From: Cornus controversa
Lineage: Eukaryota; Streptophyta; Magnoliopsida; Cornales; Cornaceae
DNA: 64,000 nucleotides
Direction: 5' to 3'
Assembly (NCBI GenBank): GCA_026545225.1
Contig: CM048853.1
Coordinates: 16,680,755-16,744,754 of the forward strand
Part shown: piece after piece, positions 37,241-49,075 of the stretch
Position numbering within the stretch: the stretch's first letter is position 1
Layout of the letters: each line of letters begins with the position of its first letter
Program-made: the position numbers and the translations under genes
The notes under the pieces: model-generated
Told to the model about the DNA's origin: nothing
What the model saw: only the letters and a program-made list of their open reading frames with translations
The model's database searches: none

Positions 37241-38009
37241 ATGCCCTCCACAAGACCTCCAGCAACCCTATATATAGTCCATTTGAAGCCCAACTCACAT
37301 TCTATCATCCTAGAACCTCTCATACATGATCCATAACATAATTGAAAGATGCCAACATCAATCAAATACTCAAAATCATATTCATGAGTGGATCATACAT
37401 CATAATGAATCATTCTCTTTCATAACCATAATCCATTCATAATGAAAACATCATCAAATGAACTAAATGCTACCACGAGCATTACATAAACTAATCCATT
37501 ATCTTTTTATGCCCAACAACCTCATAATCCAATGCACACATCAAAGTTATATTTATCCAAAATATAACCATGATTTGAAATGAAGTCTCATGCCACAAGC
37601 CGGCATGGATAGCCACAATATATACAATGTCCAAAAATAGAGCAAATAGCTACCAAAATTCCACTTGGACACTCAATTCCCCTCGGTCATCGGTGCCTTA
37701 TCTATAAAAAGAGTTTAGGAAAAAGGGGTGAGTACCATGCGTGGCTCAGTAGAGATACCCCAACCCACCTAAGTGCCGACTCGACATGACCTACATAGAT
37801 GCATGTCACAACATTTCACGTGTCATTCAACATACATTATGTTTATTCACAATAATGCATATATATATATATATATAAGAATACATTTAACGCACATCAT
37901 GCTTCATAATTTAAAATGAAAGCAATATCACATACCTGTCTCTCCCTCTCGGACTTAACCCGATACCCTAACATGATTCTTGACCAACCATGCGACCGAG
38001 ACATTTCCC

Positions 38010-38239
38010 ACACACCACGGAATCCGTCATTGAGTATTCTCTGCTCCAAGGTGAATGGACCACTTCGAAATTCGTCACCAAGTATTCTCTACTCCAAGGC
38101 AATTGAACCGTGACCGAGTATTCGCTACTCCAAGGTGATTAAATAATTTTGGAATGCGTCACTAAGTATTCTCTACTCCGAGGTGATTAGAACTCTTCGA
38201 AATCCATCACCGAGTATTCTCTACTCGAAGGTGATTGTT
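38010..38239. repeat. tandem repeat of ~50-60 bp units in D LTR
   Basis: Five imperfect units contain the core CACCGAGTATTCTCTACTC followed by AAGGTGATT. Each core is itself an inverted repeat (GAGTA/TACTC, then CACC/GGTG). Confidence 0.75.
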
Positions 38240-39330
38240 GTGCTTGGAAAGGGTACTTTGTTTTACCAAAATAAGTCTTGTCCAATTCTTAATAAACCAC
38301 TCGCAATAGCACGAATCTTTGTAAGATAGGGCTCTTGTGAAGGTGTCGATCCCACAGAGAATGTGATTAAATTAGTCTCATTTGATTCATTGAAGAGAGG
38401 TTGATATTTTTGGTATTTGTTTAACATAAAATAAAAGGCACTAGTTAAAGCTTGAATTGATAAATATAAGAGGGACTAGGGTATTGATTTCACCACTAGC
38501 CTCACATCAATGGAAGAATGTATTTCAACTTGGGAAAGTTACATATGTATAATCATTATTCATGGGATTTGTCACATACCACCATGATATCTTCAAGAAA
38601 ATACATAAATCAAAAGATAAGAATAATTCATCTCTAGTTAGCATGAATCGTCTACCTAACTACTTAAATAAAAGACATAACATGAAATTAAAAGTGTAGA
38701 ACGATTCATCTTCCTTAAGCATGAATTATCAAATCTAATGAATTTATGTTCTAATAAAACTATTGTATAACTTTCATACTTTATAAGATAAGAGAAGAAT
38801 GAAGTCAAGATTAAACATAACTTTATACTTCAATTGCAAATGCAATCCTCAAAGTTATACAACTTATTATACACATATAACAATCCCAAATAAAAATATT
38901 ATTATCATACCATTGATGCTTGGCTAGGGCTACATCAATGCCCTAGGAAGAGTTTTAGCTCCTCATGGCTAACTTACAAGTCTTCATGGTTGAAGAACAC
39001 TTCATATTTCTCTATGTGTGCAGAATATTTCCACTCACTTCTCTCCTTCTACACTACTCAATTCCCCTCCATTTATAGCCAAAGTTAGTGCAATATGAGT
39101 GTCCACCATTTCTTCCACTAAAACTCATCCTATGGCCTAAATAGCTCCATATGTACTCCATTGTAGAAGAATTGGATCATCTCCCTCCATGTGTATAGCA
39201 CTTTGGTGAATTAATTGAGTGGGGTGGTTGCTTGTCATCTCATTGGTCACTTGTCACAAAATTTTCAAAGCAACCAAAGAAAAATCTGCCCAGAATATTT
39301 ATCCTACTGTTTTGTCCACTTTCAACCACA
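38240..39330 (-). repeat. LTR fragment of a third Athila-like family (C)
   Basis: It shares the LTR layout of families A and B: the motif CTCGCAATAGCACGAATCTTTG with AGGGCTC and GGTGTCGATCCCAC (about 38290-38355), and the hairpin CTAGGGCATTGATGTAGCCCTAG (about 38923-38945). It stops at 39330, where A5 ORF3 begins, so its U3 start is missing. I see no internal sequence of this family. Confidence 0.65.
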
Positions 39331-39628
39331 GCATTAAGTTCTGATAAAATACTTTGACAAGCCTCGGGTAGATAGTAGACGAGAGTGGAACAAAAATGGA
39401 TGCCGACCGAAGACGACGGATGTCAGAAATCCCCCATCGTGTTTCAGGAAACATACCATAGAGTTCGGCTATGTCAAACGTAGTTTCAAAGTTCAAAACC
39501 CTTGGATGCCATCTCTCTTGAATACCTTCTTGGCGAGATCGTGAAGAACCTATGGTCGGATCATGCCTCGCTCGGCAAGGATTACGTGAACTTGAAGCAC
39601 CTTGGTGACTTGCTCTCTTTGTTGCCAT
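39331..39628 (-). pseudogene. A5 ORF3, N-terminal fragment
   Basis: ATG at 39628 (MATKRASHQ). It follows A1 ORF3 to KVFYQNLM, then ends at the junction. Only about a quarter of the protein remains. Confidence 0.85.
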
Positions 39629-40502
39629 AGAAGTAGAAAAAGTGTGGTTGAGGAATTAAATCGAATACTTGGCGTGCACAATTAACTTGTAACCTTCAAC
39701 CTCCTCTTTTCGGCAATTTTTCCACCCAAATCGAACAAGTAATTGCACCAAATTGATCCCCCAAACTTGGTCTTCAAAAGCCCTCAAAAAAGATTTGCAC
39801 AATTTCACCAAAGAAAAACTTCACTTACTTTGATGTTGAATTTGAAAAAGTGAGAACTTCCTTTGAGAACTAGTGATTCTTGATCCGATTTTGATGTTGA
39901 TGATGATGATGATGATCAATGTTGAATTCTTGTTTAATAATCACCAATTGAAGAAAATAATTTCCCAGTTGAAGTAGGACTTGAATTGGAGCTCAAAGAG
40001 GTCTAGGATGCAAGTAGTAGCAACTAAGGAGGAGAGGTGGCCTTTATAGGCCTTAAAAATTTGGGCAGCCCTATGTTGGGCCTGGGCGATCGATCCCCCT
40101 TGGAGTGAGCAATTGATTGCCCACTTGCTGGTGGTAATCTTCAAAAAATATAATGGGGCGATCGATCCCCCCCCCCCTGAATGCCTGTTGGACCCTCCAT
40201 CGCCCAAGGTCGACCAAGACTTGATATTTTTGAGTCTCCATCGCCCAAGGTCGACCGAGAGCACGATTTTTCACCCGTCTTGAGTTCAAATACCTCGGTA
40301 CACCTCTTGGCATCCTCCGGAAGCAACTTATACATCAAAAACTCAAAGAAAAAACATTAAAATGCAACTAGAATTGAAAGAAAACTTAAGAAAACTAAAA
40401 CTAAAAATTAAAATCAAAGAAAACTAAAGAAAATAAAGTATAGAAATACATACAAAACTTATATTTTAACGTCCGTAGGGGACGATCAACTCTCTGAAGG
40501 GA
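39629..40502 (-). other. A5 region between pol and ORF3, palindromic GATC array
   Basis: About 40084-40175 has GCGATCGATCCCCC twice plus a decayed AATTGATTGCCC copy. Two CATCGCCCAAGGTCGACC motifs follow (about 40199-40216 and 40239-40256). It is non-coding, with a (GATGAT)n run near 39895-39917 and a CCCCCAAACTT copy near 39758-39769. Confidence 0.65.
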
Positions 40503-41803
40503 TTAAGTTGGATAGACGGGATCCGTCAAGTCGACGGACTCTACGTCTCTTCTTGGCACATGTCCTTCCACACAATGTTTCAACCTTTGGCCATTAACTT
40601 TCATCAAAGTATTATCTTGAAAGCTTCGAATTTCCACAGCACCATGAGGAAAAACCAAAATCACTTGGAATGGTCCATCCCATCTTGAACGCAATTTTTC
40701 GGGAAACAATCGAAGTTTTGAATTGAAGAGCTATACCTTATCTCCTGGAGAGAAGGACTTCCGTGAGATATGTCGATCATGAAACGCCTTCGTCCTCTCT
40801 TTGTAAATTCGTGAACTTTCATAAGCATCATGTCTAAACTCCTCTAATTCATTTAATTTCAACTTTCTCTCTTCCCCAGCTCTTTTTGCATCAAAATTGA
40901 ATTTTCGGATTGCCCAGAGTGCCTTATGCTCGATCTCTACTGGAAGATGACATGCTTTCCCATACACCAACTGATATGGTGACATACCAATAGGAGTCTT
41001 GTAAGCAGTCCGATATGCCCATAGTGCCTCACTCAGTCGCAACGACCAATCTTTTCTATCCGGTCTCACTGTCTTTTCGAGAACATACTTAATTTCTCGA
41101 TTGGACAGCTCTACTTGCCCACTTATTTGAGGATGATAAGGTGTTGCCACCTTATGTGTCACTGAATATTTAGCAAGCAAACCTCTCAAGAATTTATTGC
41201 AAAAGTGAGAACCACCATCACTGATCAAGACTCGAGGAATTCCAAATCGACTAAGAATGTTCTCATGCATGAATTTGATTACCACCTTGTGATCATTAGT
41301 TTGAGTTGCAATGGCCTCCACCCATTTGGAAACATAATCCACACCAACCAGAATGTATTCGTAGCCAAAAGAAGGTGAAAAGGGTCCCATAAAATCAATT
41401 CCCCAAACATCAAAAATTTCAACCACCAGAATGGGGCTCATTGGCATCATATCACGCCTCGACATTGAACCTAATCTTTGACAGCGATCACAAGTTTTAC
41501 AAAAAATATATGCATCATGAAACAGAGAAGGCCAAAAGAATCCACATTGAAGTACCTTTGTTGCTGTCTTCCTTGCACTGAAGTGACCTCCACATGCCAA
41601 AGAGTGGCAAAACTTGAGAATATCTTGAAACTCATGGTCTGGGACACGTCGCCGAATAATCTGATCTGGACAATATTTAAATAACTCTGGATCCTCCCAA
41701 AAGTAATGATGAACTTTAGAGAAGAATCGATTACGTTCTCGCTTGGTCCAGTCTCTTGGCACTTTTTCCGTGGCTAAATAATTCACAATATCTGCATACC
41801 ATG
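40503..41803 (-). pseudogene. A5 integrase and pol tail, one stop
   Basis: It reads from the end of the upstream linker into [11 protein letters not shown], then the zinc-binding HHCC region (HSLACGGHF ... CKTCDRCQR). The DDE core has Asp in WGIDFMGPF, Asp in LISDGGSHF and Glu in [12 protein letters not shown], so all three catalytic residues are present. The [17 protein letters not shown] block follows, then SPGDKV and a TAG (about 40726-40728) where family B has TGG. The tail resumes in the same frame (RSRWDGPFQVI) and ends at 40503. In a whole element this enzyme joins the cDNA to the chromosome. RT and RNase H are missing upstream. Confidence 0.88.
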
Positions 41804-42469
41804 GTATAGAGTTGTCAGCTACTCCAAACAATTGCTCCCTCTGAAGTGTTTTGGAAAGTGTAGTGCATACAGAATGTACCACCATGGTAGAAAATTGATC
41901 TTCAAACACCTTCTTTTCCTTCTGTTTTTCTTGCACTCTTATTTCATCTGTAGATTCAGCCACATCCTCAGAGTCCATGAAGAAAACATTAGTCTGATCT
42001 GGAGGATTCTCAACAACATTGAAAATATTAAGCTTGACCTTCATATTGCCAAATGAAATATCCATGATCCCCGACCTACAATTTATGCAAGCATCAGCAG
42101 TAGCTAAGAAAGGTCGACCAAGGATCACTGGAATGTGTATAGAGTTGTCGGCTACTCCAAACAATTGCTCCCTTTGAAGTGTTTTGGAAAGTGTAGTGCA
42201 TACAGAATGTACCACCATAGTAGAAAATTGATCTTCAAACACCTTCTTTTCCTTCTATTTTTCTTGCACTCTTATTTCATCTGTAGATTCAGCCACATCC
42301 TCAGAGTCCATGAAGAAAACATCAGTCTCATCTGGAGGATTCTCAACAGCATTGAAAATATTAAGCTTGACCTTCATATTACCAAATGAAATATCCATGA
42401 TCCCCGACCTACAATTTATGCAAGCATCAGCAGTAGCTAAGAAAGGTCGACCAAGGATCACTGGAATGT
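41804..42469 (-). repeat. 333-bp tandem duplication in A5
   Basis: Unit 1 is 41804-42136 and unit 2 is 42137-42469, with a handful of differences. The period is 333 bp, a multiple of three. Each unit encodes the end of protease ([14 protein letters not shown]) and the linker up to GVADNSI. Unit 2 (first in reading order) contains a TAG near 42257 where unit 1 has CAG, so the upstream frame ends there. Confidence 0.92.
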
Positions 42470-44490
42470 GCCTCTTTGGATTATGAACTGGCTCAGTGTC
42501 AAGTACAATGAAATCAACAGGAAAGTATAACTTGTCCACTTTAATGAGCACATCTTCTATGATTCCTCGGTGCTCCCCAATAATCATGAGATAGTTGGAG
42601 CACCAGGATCTTTGTACTTGGGAGGAGTACATTGCTGGATTATTGAACTTACTTGTTGTGGCAGCATCACTTTCTTTGGCACATGGCTTTTAGAACGCCT
42701 TTTCTGAGTGCACAAGTCCTTCAAAAATTTAGCATAAGGAGGAATTTGCTTGATGGCATCAAGGAGTGGCAAATTAATCTTCACTTGTCGAAACACCTCC
42801 ATCATGTCATGCAGCTTGTCCCCTTGCTTCCCTAATTTAGATGCTTCAAGAAAATGTTGTGGGAAAGGAGCCTTAGGCTCATAAGGAATTTCAGCATTTG
42901 GACTTGTGGTCACTTTTTCTTCTTCTTTCTTCTCACCCACCTTATTGTCAATTATTTTCCCACTTCTCAAAGTGGTAATGGCTTGGACTTGCTCATGGTG
43001 TGGGTTGCTTATGGAAGCTTGCATCCCTCTTGGATTAGCAATTGGTTGACTAGGGAGCTTCCCTTCTTCTCTTCTACTCAATGAAGTAGCAAGCTGTCCA
43101 AACTGAGATTCTAATTTGGCAATGGATTGAGAATGTGAGTGCACTAGCTGAACTGTAGATTGTACTGTTGCTGCAGTAGCTTGCACTGTCTCGATGAGAG
43201 AATCAAGCTTGTCAAATTTAGACAAGGTAAGTGTCAGCTTGTCTTCAATAGCAGAAATTCTTTGGGCCATAGGACTTTGTGTTTGATATTGCTGTTGAGG
43301 CACAAAAGTCCTAGGTTGATATGATGATTGCATTGCTGCCCCTTGGTTACTGTAGAAAAAACCAGGATGATTCCTCCATATGGGATTGTAAGTATTACCT
43401 CGTGGAGGATTCATTGGTCCAGTGAATGTAGCTTGGACTTGCTCATGTTGAACATCAGAAAATTGCCCCACTGAAGGACAATTGCTCACATTATGCATAG
43501 GACTAGAGCAAAATTCACAAGGGCCTAGCAATGAAGAATTTGAAGTAGAAGGAGTTTGATTGGCAGCCATAATTGCTGCTACCTTCTTTGCAATTAAATC
43601 AATGTCGGTTGGCATAGCTTCTGAAGCACCAACCTTAAAAATCCAATCAGTTTTCCTTGTAGTGGCATGTCTGCTAGAACGAGTAGAGGACACATGTTGT
43701 AGAGAGTTGTCACTAAGATTTTCAAATAAGGTCCATGCCTCTTCTTCACTCTTCAACATAAAAGTACCTCCACACGACGCATCAACCTTCTGTCTGTTGG
43801 CTTCTGTCAGCCCTTTATGAAAACTCTGCACTAGTTGCCACTTAAGAACTTGATGATGGGGACACTTCCTAAGAAGGTCCCTGAATCTTTCCCATGTCTC
43901 ATAAAATTGTTCCCCTCATGTTAGGAGAAACCAGTGATAGCACGTCTGAACTGATTGGTCTTCCCTATCGGAAAATACTTCTTGAGAAACTCATGTTACA
44001 TCTGAGTCCAAGTAGTGATAGAACCTGCCGGTAGAGAGTTGAACCAATACTTTGCTTTGTCTTTCAAGGAGAATGGAAAAAGTCTCATTCTGAAAGCATC
44101 TTCAGAGAAGTTGTGAATTTTTGTAGTTGAGCACACTTCAATGAAGTTATCCAGATGCTCATAAGGGTCTTCTTGAGTCAACCCAAAATAAGATGGAAGC
44201 ATTTGAATAATGCTAGACTTGATCTCATAATTCTGTGCTGTGACATTAGGCAGTTGAAAACCCGCTGGTGAGGTATATGTCTCAGGAACATAGTAGTCCC
44301 TCAGCAATCTAGCTCTTTCTCCCTCAGCATTAGGAACAAGGTTGTTATTCCTCTCTTCTGCCATGTTTTCAAGTAATTCTTCCTCTTGCACAATGGTATC
44401 AACAGGGATGTTCCTCTGTTGTCTAAGAGTATGTTCAGGCTCAGGATCAAGAGGTATCAAAGGATCAGCTACAGAACGACGACATTGCAT
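42470..44490 (-). pseudogene. A5 gag and protease remnant, frameshift and deletion
   Basis: ATG at 44490 (MQCRRSVADPLIPLDPEP). The Gag core is present but a one-base deletion in a C-run near 43912 shifts the frame; the reading continues from 43831. The zinc-knuckle-like CEFCSSPMHNVSNC is intact. In the protease about 140 bp are missing near 42570, including the DLGAS active site, and the flap region is joined directly to RGIIEDVLIKVDK. The protease is therefore dead. Confidence 0.85.
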
Positions 44491-44637
44491 ATATTAGCAA
44501 AAAGCACCTGAAAATAAAACAAAAATAAAAATTAAAAACAAAATAAAGAAAATTTCCTAAACTAAAAATCCAATTAAAATTAATTCTGTAAAATCCAATC
44601 AATCAAATAGATAATCCCCAGCAACGACGCCAAAAAT
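44491..44637 (-). other. A5 leader and degenerate PBS
   Basis: The PBS at 44615-44632 differs from the tRNA-Asp match at two bases. The leader keeps the pyrimidine-rich run ending in CAGGTGC before gag. Confidence 0.75.
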
Positions 44638-45767
44638 TGATTCATGTGTGAGTGTGACTCAAAAAGTATATCAATTAAAATTTTCCACACTTCGCAATAG
44701 AACGAATTCCTTGCAGAATAGGGCTATCGAAAGGGGTATCGTACCTAAGGGATTATGGTCTGATGAGTTGGAATACGGAACTAATTCTAATTAAATTTAT
44801 AAGAAAAGAATTCTAATTTTTAAACTAAAAAGTAAAATAAAATAAATCAAAGTAAGATAGTGAAGATAATATGAGAGAAATCTAGGGTGTTTGACTTCAC
44901 CACTAACTCCACAATCAATGGTCAATTGAATCAACTATACGGGAATTACATCATGCATAAGTGGTGTCGGTGGCTACAAGCTCACCTTCATCCATCAAGA
45001 AGATAACATATGATTAAGGCTAAGCCATGGACTATCTTCGATTGGCATGGGTCATCTGCCTAACTACTCTAATCTAGGGTGCAGTATGGTTCATCTTCTC
45101 TAGGCATAATCCATCAAATCTCTTAAGAATATATTCAGTGATTACCATTGTGTAATAATCGCTCTCATGATCACAGAAAACAAGAGAGATTGAGTTCAAT
45201 AACAATAACTAAATATCTAAGACAAGATAAGAAATCATTGAGATTGAATTTACAAGACTTTTATTGCTCAATTCTATAATAAGAATCCTCTAAATTACAC
45301 AATCTATGCATGTATATAAAGGTCCCCAATAATTAAAACAATCAAACCATTGATGCTTTGTTAGGGCTACATCAAAACCCTAGTGGATGAACTAGCCGCT
45401 CATGGTAGAAGAAGAAGCTTCAACTGTTGAGGAAGAAGGCATCATCTTCATGAATTATGCGTATGACTTCGTTCTCCAATGGCTCTACAAATATGTTTCT
45501 GTTCTCTTCTCAGCCCTCTCAGACTCTCCAATCTCTCTAATCTCTCTAATCTTATTCTTCACTTTATTCCCCAAGAGAATACACCAAAGTCCTAATCCAA
45601 TTAGGAATAAATTAGGGTTTCCCGTAGCACTAATCAGGTGGGTTTTTCCTGCTGACTTCGGCCCAACTTTTAACCCACTAGAAGTTTGATTTACAGAATT
45701 TTTGTGAAATACAAAAGTGTGCAAAATCAAATTTCGTTCAACCCAACGTGAAAATAATGTCAGTTTG
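44638..45767 (-). repeat. 5' LTR of A5, truncated
   Basis: It begins TGATTCATGTG on the + strand and follows the family A LTR to about 45767, where it meets chromovirus pol. The first ~380 bases of U3 are missing. The poly(A) signal and the TATATAAA box (about 45314-45321) are present. Confidence 0.88.
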
Positions 45768-47390
45768 ACCATCGATCTGAGGGTGATAGGCTGTACTAAG
45801 GTGCAGAGCTATACCCATTGCATGCTAAAAGCTCTCCCAGAACTCTGAAACAAAACTAGGATCTCTATCCGATATAATGGACAAAGGCACACCGTGAAGC
45901 TTCACTATCTCTGCAATGTAAAGCTTCGCGTATTGCTCTGAGGTGTAACTCTAGCGAACTGACAAGAAATGTGCTAATTTTGTCAACCTGTCCACTATCA
46001 CCCAAATAGCATCATGGTTTTGTTGTGAGGTGGGAAGTCCCACAATGAAATCCATAGAGATGCTCTCCCACTTCCACTTCGATATAGGTAGTGGTTGCAA
46101 AGACCTCGGCGGTCTTTAGTGATCAATCTTGATCATCAGAAAAGTGCTGTACTTAGAGATAAATATAGTTATCTCCCTCTTCATGCCTACCCACCAAAAC
46201 TGTCACTTCATGTCTTGATACATTTTATCCCCTCCCGGGTGTATCGAAAACTGAGAATTATGAGCCACACCCATCAATGCCCTCCTCAAATCATCATTGT
46301 GAGGAACCACTAATCGCCCCCTGTACCTCAATCCTCTATCTCTACCCATTGTATAAAATGGTACCTTCCCAGATTTCAACTCAGTTACCTTCTCTCTGCA
46401 CTGCGGGTCAGTAAGCCGTTCTGTAACTACCCTTCGTATGATCGTAGGTGTAACCACCACACCTGCTACAAAGGCATCAGCTAAGACATCAACACTGCTC
46501 AATTCATTCCACTCTGCTTCGAATAGGGCAGATAGACTAGCATAGGGTCGACAACTAAGTGCATCAACTACTACATTCGCTTTCCCTGGGTGGTACTGGA
46601 TGGAAAAATGATAGTCTTTCACAAATTCCAACCACCTGCGCTGTCTCATATTCAACTCCTTCTGTGAAAATAGATACTGCAGACTCTTATGGTCACTGAA
46701 TAATCTAAAGGTCTCACCCAAGAGGTAATGCCTCCAAATCCTCAAAGTAAAAACCACGGCTGCCAACTCCAAGTCATGAGTCAGGTAATTAAGCTTATGA
46801 TACTTAAGCTTATGTGAAGCATAAGATATCGACCTCTCCTCCTACATCAACACACATTCCAGACCCTGTAATGACGTATCGGTGAATACCAAGTACTCAA
46901 TGCCACTCTGATGAGTAGCTAGGACAGGTGCAATTATCAACTTGCTCTTCAACTCATCAAATGCTGCCTGACAAGAAACATCCCAAACGAAAGACACACC
47001 TTTTTAGTTAAATGGGTGAGAGGGCTAGAAATCTTGTAGAAGCCCTAAATGAACCTACAACAATAACCAGCTAACCCAAGAAAACTACAAATCTCTATGG
47101 GTAAGGTAGGGTGCCCCCACTCTAATACTGCGGACACCTTGCTTGGATCAATCGCTATCCCTTCTTAGATACTATATGACCGAAGAACTTCACCTCCCTC
47201 TGCCAGAAATCACACTTCTCAAACTTTGCATACAACTGGCCATCTCTCAATGTCTACAAAATGATACAAAGATATCCGGCATGATCCTCCTCTGACCTAG
47301 AAGTAGGCTTGGTACCTGAAGCTACGTAAATTACAAAGTCTATCTCACGACTCAGTGATAGTCCTAGAATTTCCTAAAACACATCCTAAA
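45768..47390 (-). pseudogene. chromovirus-like pol (E): RT remnant, RNase H, integrase part
   Basis: In the minus sense it reads the C-terminal part of RT (GHIV, then PSKV.AVLEW and SFLGLAGY), RNase H (ELAAVVFTLRIWRHYLLG and FSDHKSLQYLFSQKELN), then integrase with HPGGDKMYQDMK, the first Asp in SMDFIVGLP and the second Asp in ISDRDPSF. It breaks off at about 45768 just after AYHPQIDG, before the catalytic Glu. The RT palm with the catalytic aspartates appears deleted between about 47230 and 47390. There are several stops and frameshifts. Confidence 0.8.
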
Positions 47391-47394
47391 AGTC

Positions 47395-47820
47395 TCACAC
47401 CACTAGAATGGGATCCGTAGAAACTGTATTTCCCTCCGGAGACTCCTCACTAATAATGAATAGGCGAGTTCTAGACCCTTCATTTGATTGCGGTATAACA
47501 ACTAAATACACCTCCTGACCCAGTATAACAAAGAGAATTGCCTGATCATGGCAATTGACATGGACATGATAATGCGATAACCAATCCATCCCGAGTATGA
47601 CATCATATGAATTCATGTTTAGGACCAATAGGTCCGCCAAGAACCTGAGTCTACCCACGCCTATAGTGACTTGACTACAACGTTCCCGTAACACTATACT
47701 AACTCCCAATGGTGTAGTTATAGTAAGTGGAGAGCTACATGACTGATAAAGTATACCCGATATCCTAACAAACGATTGAGACACAAAAGAGTGAGATGCC
47801 CTAGTATCAAATAAAAACAT
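47395..47820 (-). pseudogene. chromovirus-like aspartic protease (E)
   Basis: About 140 codons are open. The active-site motif is DTRASHSFVS where DTGASHSF is usual, so the key Gly is changed to Arg and activity is unlikely. The second motif DVILGMDWL is intact. Upstream (right) about 200 bases look like the end of gag but are too decayed to assign residues. Confidence 0.75.
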
Positions 47821-48325
47821 GATTAAAGTTACCCTTTATCGAAAACCTACCCTCAATCGCCTGAGGAGCCTGCTCGTCATATGGCATGACATTGTAGACC
47901 CTCCCATAGTTCATCTATTGAACAGATTGCCCTGCTATTTTCATTTTTCTTTTCCACTATCTGACTAGCGAAGTATCTATCATTTCGTTTCTCCCCACGT
48001 CCTTTCATAAAATCCCTCCTTATTTGACAGTTCTACAATGCAGCATCAACCACTTGAGTATAAGTGGAATAAGCTATTTGCATAAAAGCAGAGCAATTCA
48101 CATGAAATAAAAAGAATCTATAAAGATAAAAATAATTCACATAAAATAATAAAATGTATAAAGACCAAACAATTCCATGAAATGATAAAATGCATATAGA
48201 GGAAAAGAAACTCGCATAAAATGATAAAAATAGAGGCAAGGCATTTCACATGAATTAATAAAAATAATAATATAAAGCAATTCAAAATTTAAAATAATTG
48301 ACTTCCAAATTTTTGGGGTATTACA
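47821..48325 (-). other. end of E gag and possible LTR edge
   Basis: A/T-rich DNA without a usable ORF. At 48325 the minus strand reads TGTAATACCCCAAAAATTTG, the usual start of a plant chromovirus LTR, running left. I could not find its other end. Confidence 0.4.
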
Positions 48326-48600
48326 ACAGCCCTATGGGGAGACAGCCCTACGAGGACCCACCTCTGCGGAGGGCCTTTGATGAAAAAGGTGAGATGAATT
48401 AATTTCAAGAACATTGTCAAACAGTCCTACGAGGGCACGACCCTATGGGGGCACAACCCTACAAGGATACAGCCTTACGGGGACACGGCCCTACGGGGAC
48501 ACATCTCTTCAAAGGGCCTTTAATAAAAAAATGCGGGATAATTAATCCTGAGAACATTGTCAACCGATCCTACGGAGGCACAACCCGTTAAAAATTTTTT
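48326..48600. repeat. short GC-rich tandem repeats CCCTACGGGGACACAG
   Basis: About ten copies of a 14-17-base unit around CCCTACGGGG lie in two clusters (about 48330-48385 and 48420-48515). Each is followed by an AAGGGCCTTT.ATRAAAAA segment and AGAACATTGTCAA, so a larger unit of roughly 150 bp is also repeated. The core CCCTACGGGG is nearly palindromic. This is probably an LTR subrepeat region. Confidence 0.75.
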
Positions 48601-48689
48601 TAGCAAATGGCGGGTAAGTCCCTCGAAGGTTGTCGCATGGCTTTATCAAAAGTTGTGCTATAAAATTTATTAATTAAAGTTTCTTAACC

Positions 48690-48790
48690 AAATGAGTAAT
48701 TGGCATAATGGTTAGGGTGAAACCATTAGAGCTTATTAGGCAAGGTTCAATTCTTCAGAGCAACAATCATTTTTTATATATATAAATCGG
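48690..48790 (+). other. possible tRNA-derived SINE head
   Basis: TGGCATAATGG (about 48702-48712) resembles an RNA polymerase III A box and GGTTCAATTC (about 48746-48755) a B box, at suitable spacing. A T/A-rich tail follows (TTTTTTATATATATAA). I do not see clear target duplications or a full tRNA fold. Confidence 0.35.
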
Positions 48791-48799
48791 GTTCTTAGA

Positions 48800-48970
48800 T
48801 ACCAACCTAGAAGCGGCTGGCCCAAGAGAAGCTCGGCCAAGGGCCGGGCCCAAGAAAAAGCCAGCCCGACCAAGAGATGGGCCTAAGAAGAAACCCGCCC
48901 GACCAATCGACTGGCCCAAAAGGAGCCTGGCTAAGGGCCGGGCCCAAGAAAAGACCGACCAAAAGCCCGG
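48800..48970. repeat. imperfect tandem repeat rich in GGGCCCAAGAA/CCGACCAA
   Basis: About seven units of 20-30 bases contain GGCCCAAG and CCSGMCCAA. It is more GC-rich than all surrounding DNA. No ORF. Confidence 0.7.
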
Positions 48971-49072
48971 CTGTCATGCCCTGATTTCTAATACTCGAAA
49001 ATCAAGGGTGATTATGTAATAAACCATCACCTTTGACAATTATCCCCACTATAGTACCATGCTTTGATACCA
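48971..49072 (-). other. leader with tRNA-iMet-type PBS of a D-like element
   Basis: In the minus sense TGGTATCAAAGC at 49061-49072 matches the plant PBS TGGTATCAGAGC with one mismatch, just after the LTR end. The left edge, TGTCATGCCCTGATTTC (about 48972), looks like another LTR end of the same kind. Confidence 0.5.
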
Positions 49073-49075
49073 TGC

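Larger units (their letters stand above)
36599..38239 (-). repeat. 5' LTR of chromovirus D (truncated in U3)
   Basis: On the + strand it begins TGTCACGCCCCAATTT. It shares blocks with the LTR at 49076-50524 (for example ATGCCACAAGC.GGCATGGA near 37590 and 50020), so both are LTRs of related families. It holds an array of TTTCGATTGTGCGAAA motifs (about 37005-37240), a (TA)n run (about 37860-37877) and tandem repeats (about 38010-38239). Its U3 end is cut by the family C LTR fragment. Confidence 0.7.
39331..45767 (-). mobile_element. A5: Athila-type element family A, truncated, integrase without RT
   Basis: In the element sense: truncated LTR, degenerate PBS, gag, part of protease, a 333-bp tandem duplication, integrase, pol tail, palindrome array and the first ~100 codons of ORF3. 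Both outer ends are missing: the LTR stops at 45767 against chromovirus E, and ORF3 stops at 39331 against the family C LTR. RT and RNase H are deleted between the duplicated segment and integrase. Confidence 0.85.

Noticed and set aside
37858..37878. (TA)n run as an origin or regulatory site
   Set aside because: It is a simple dinucleotide repeat inside an LTR without other signals.
46203..46772. RNase H-like ORF as a host gene
   Set aside because: It is flanked by RT remnants and integrase in the order of a chromovirus pol, with stops on both sides.
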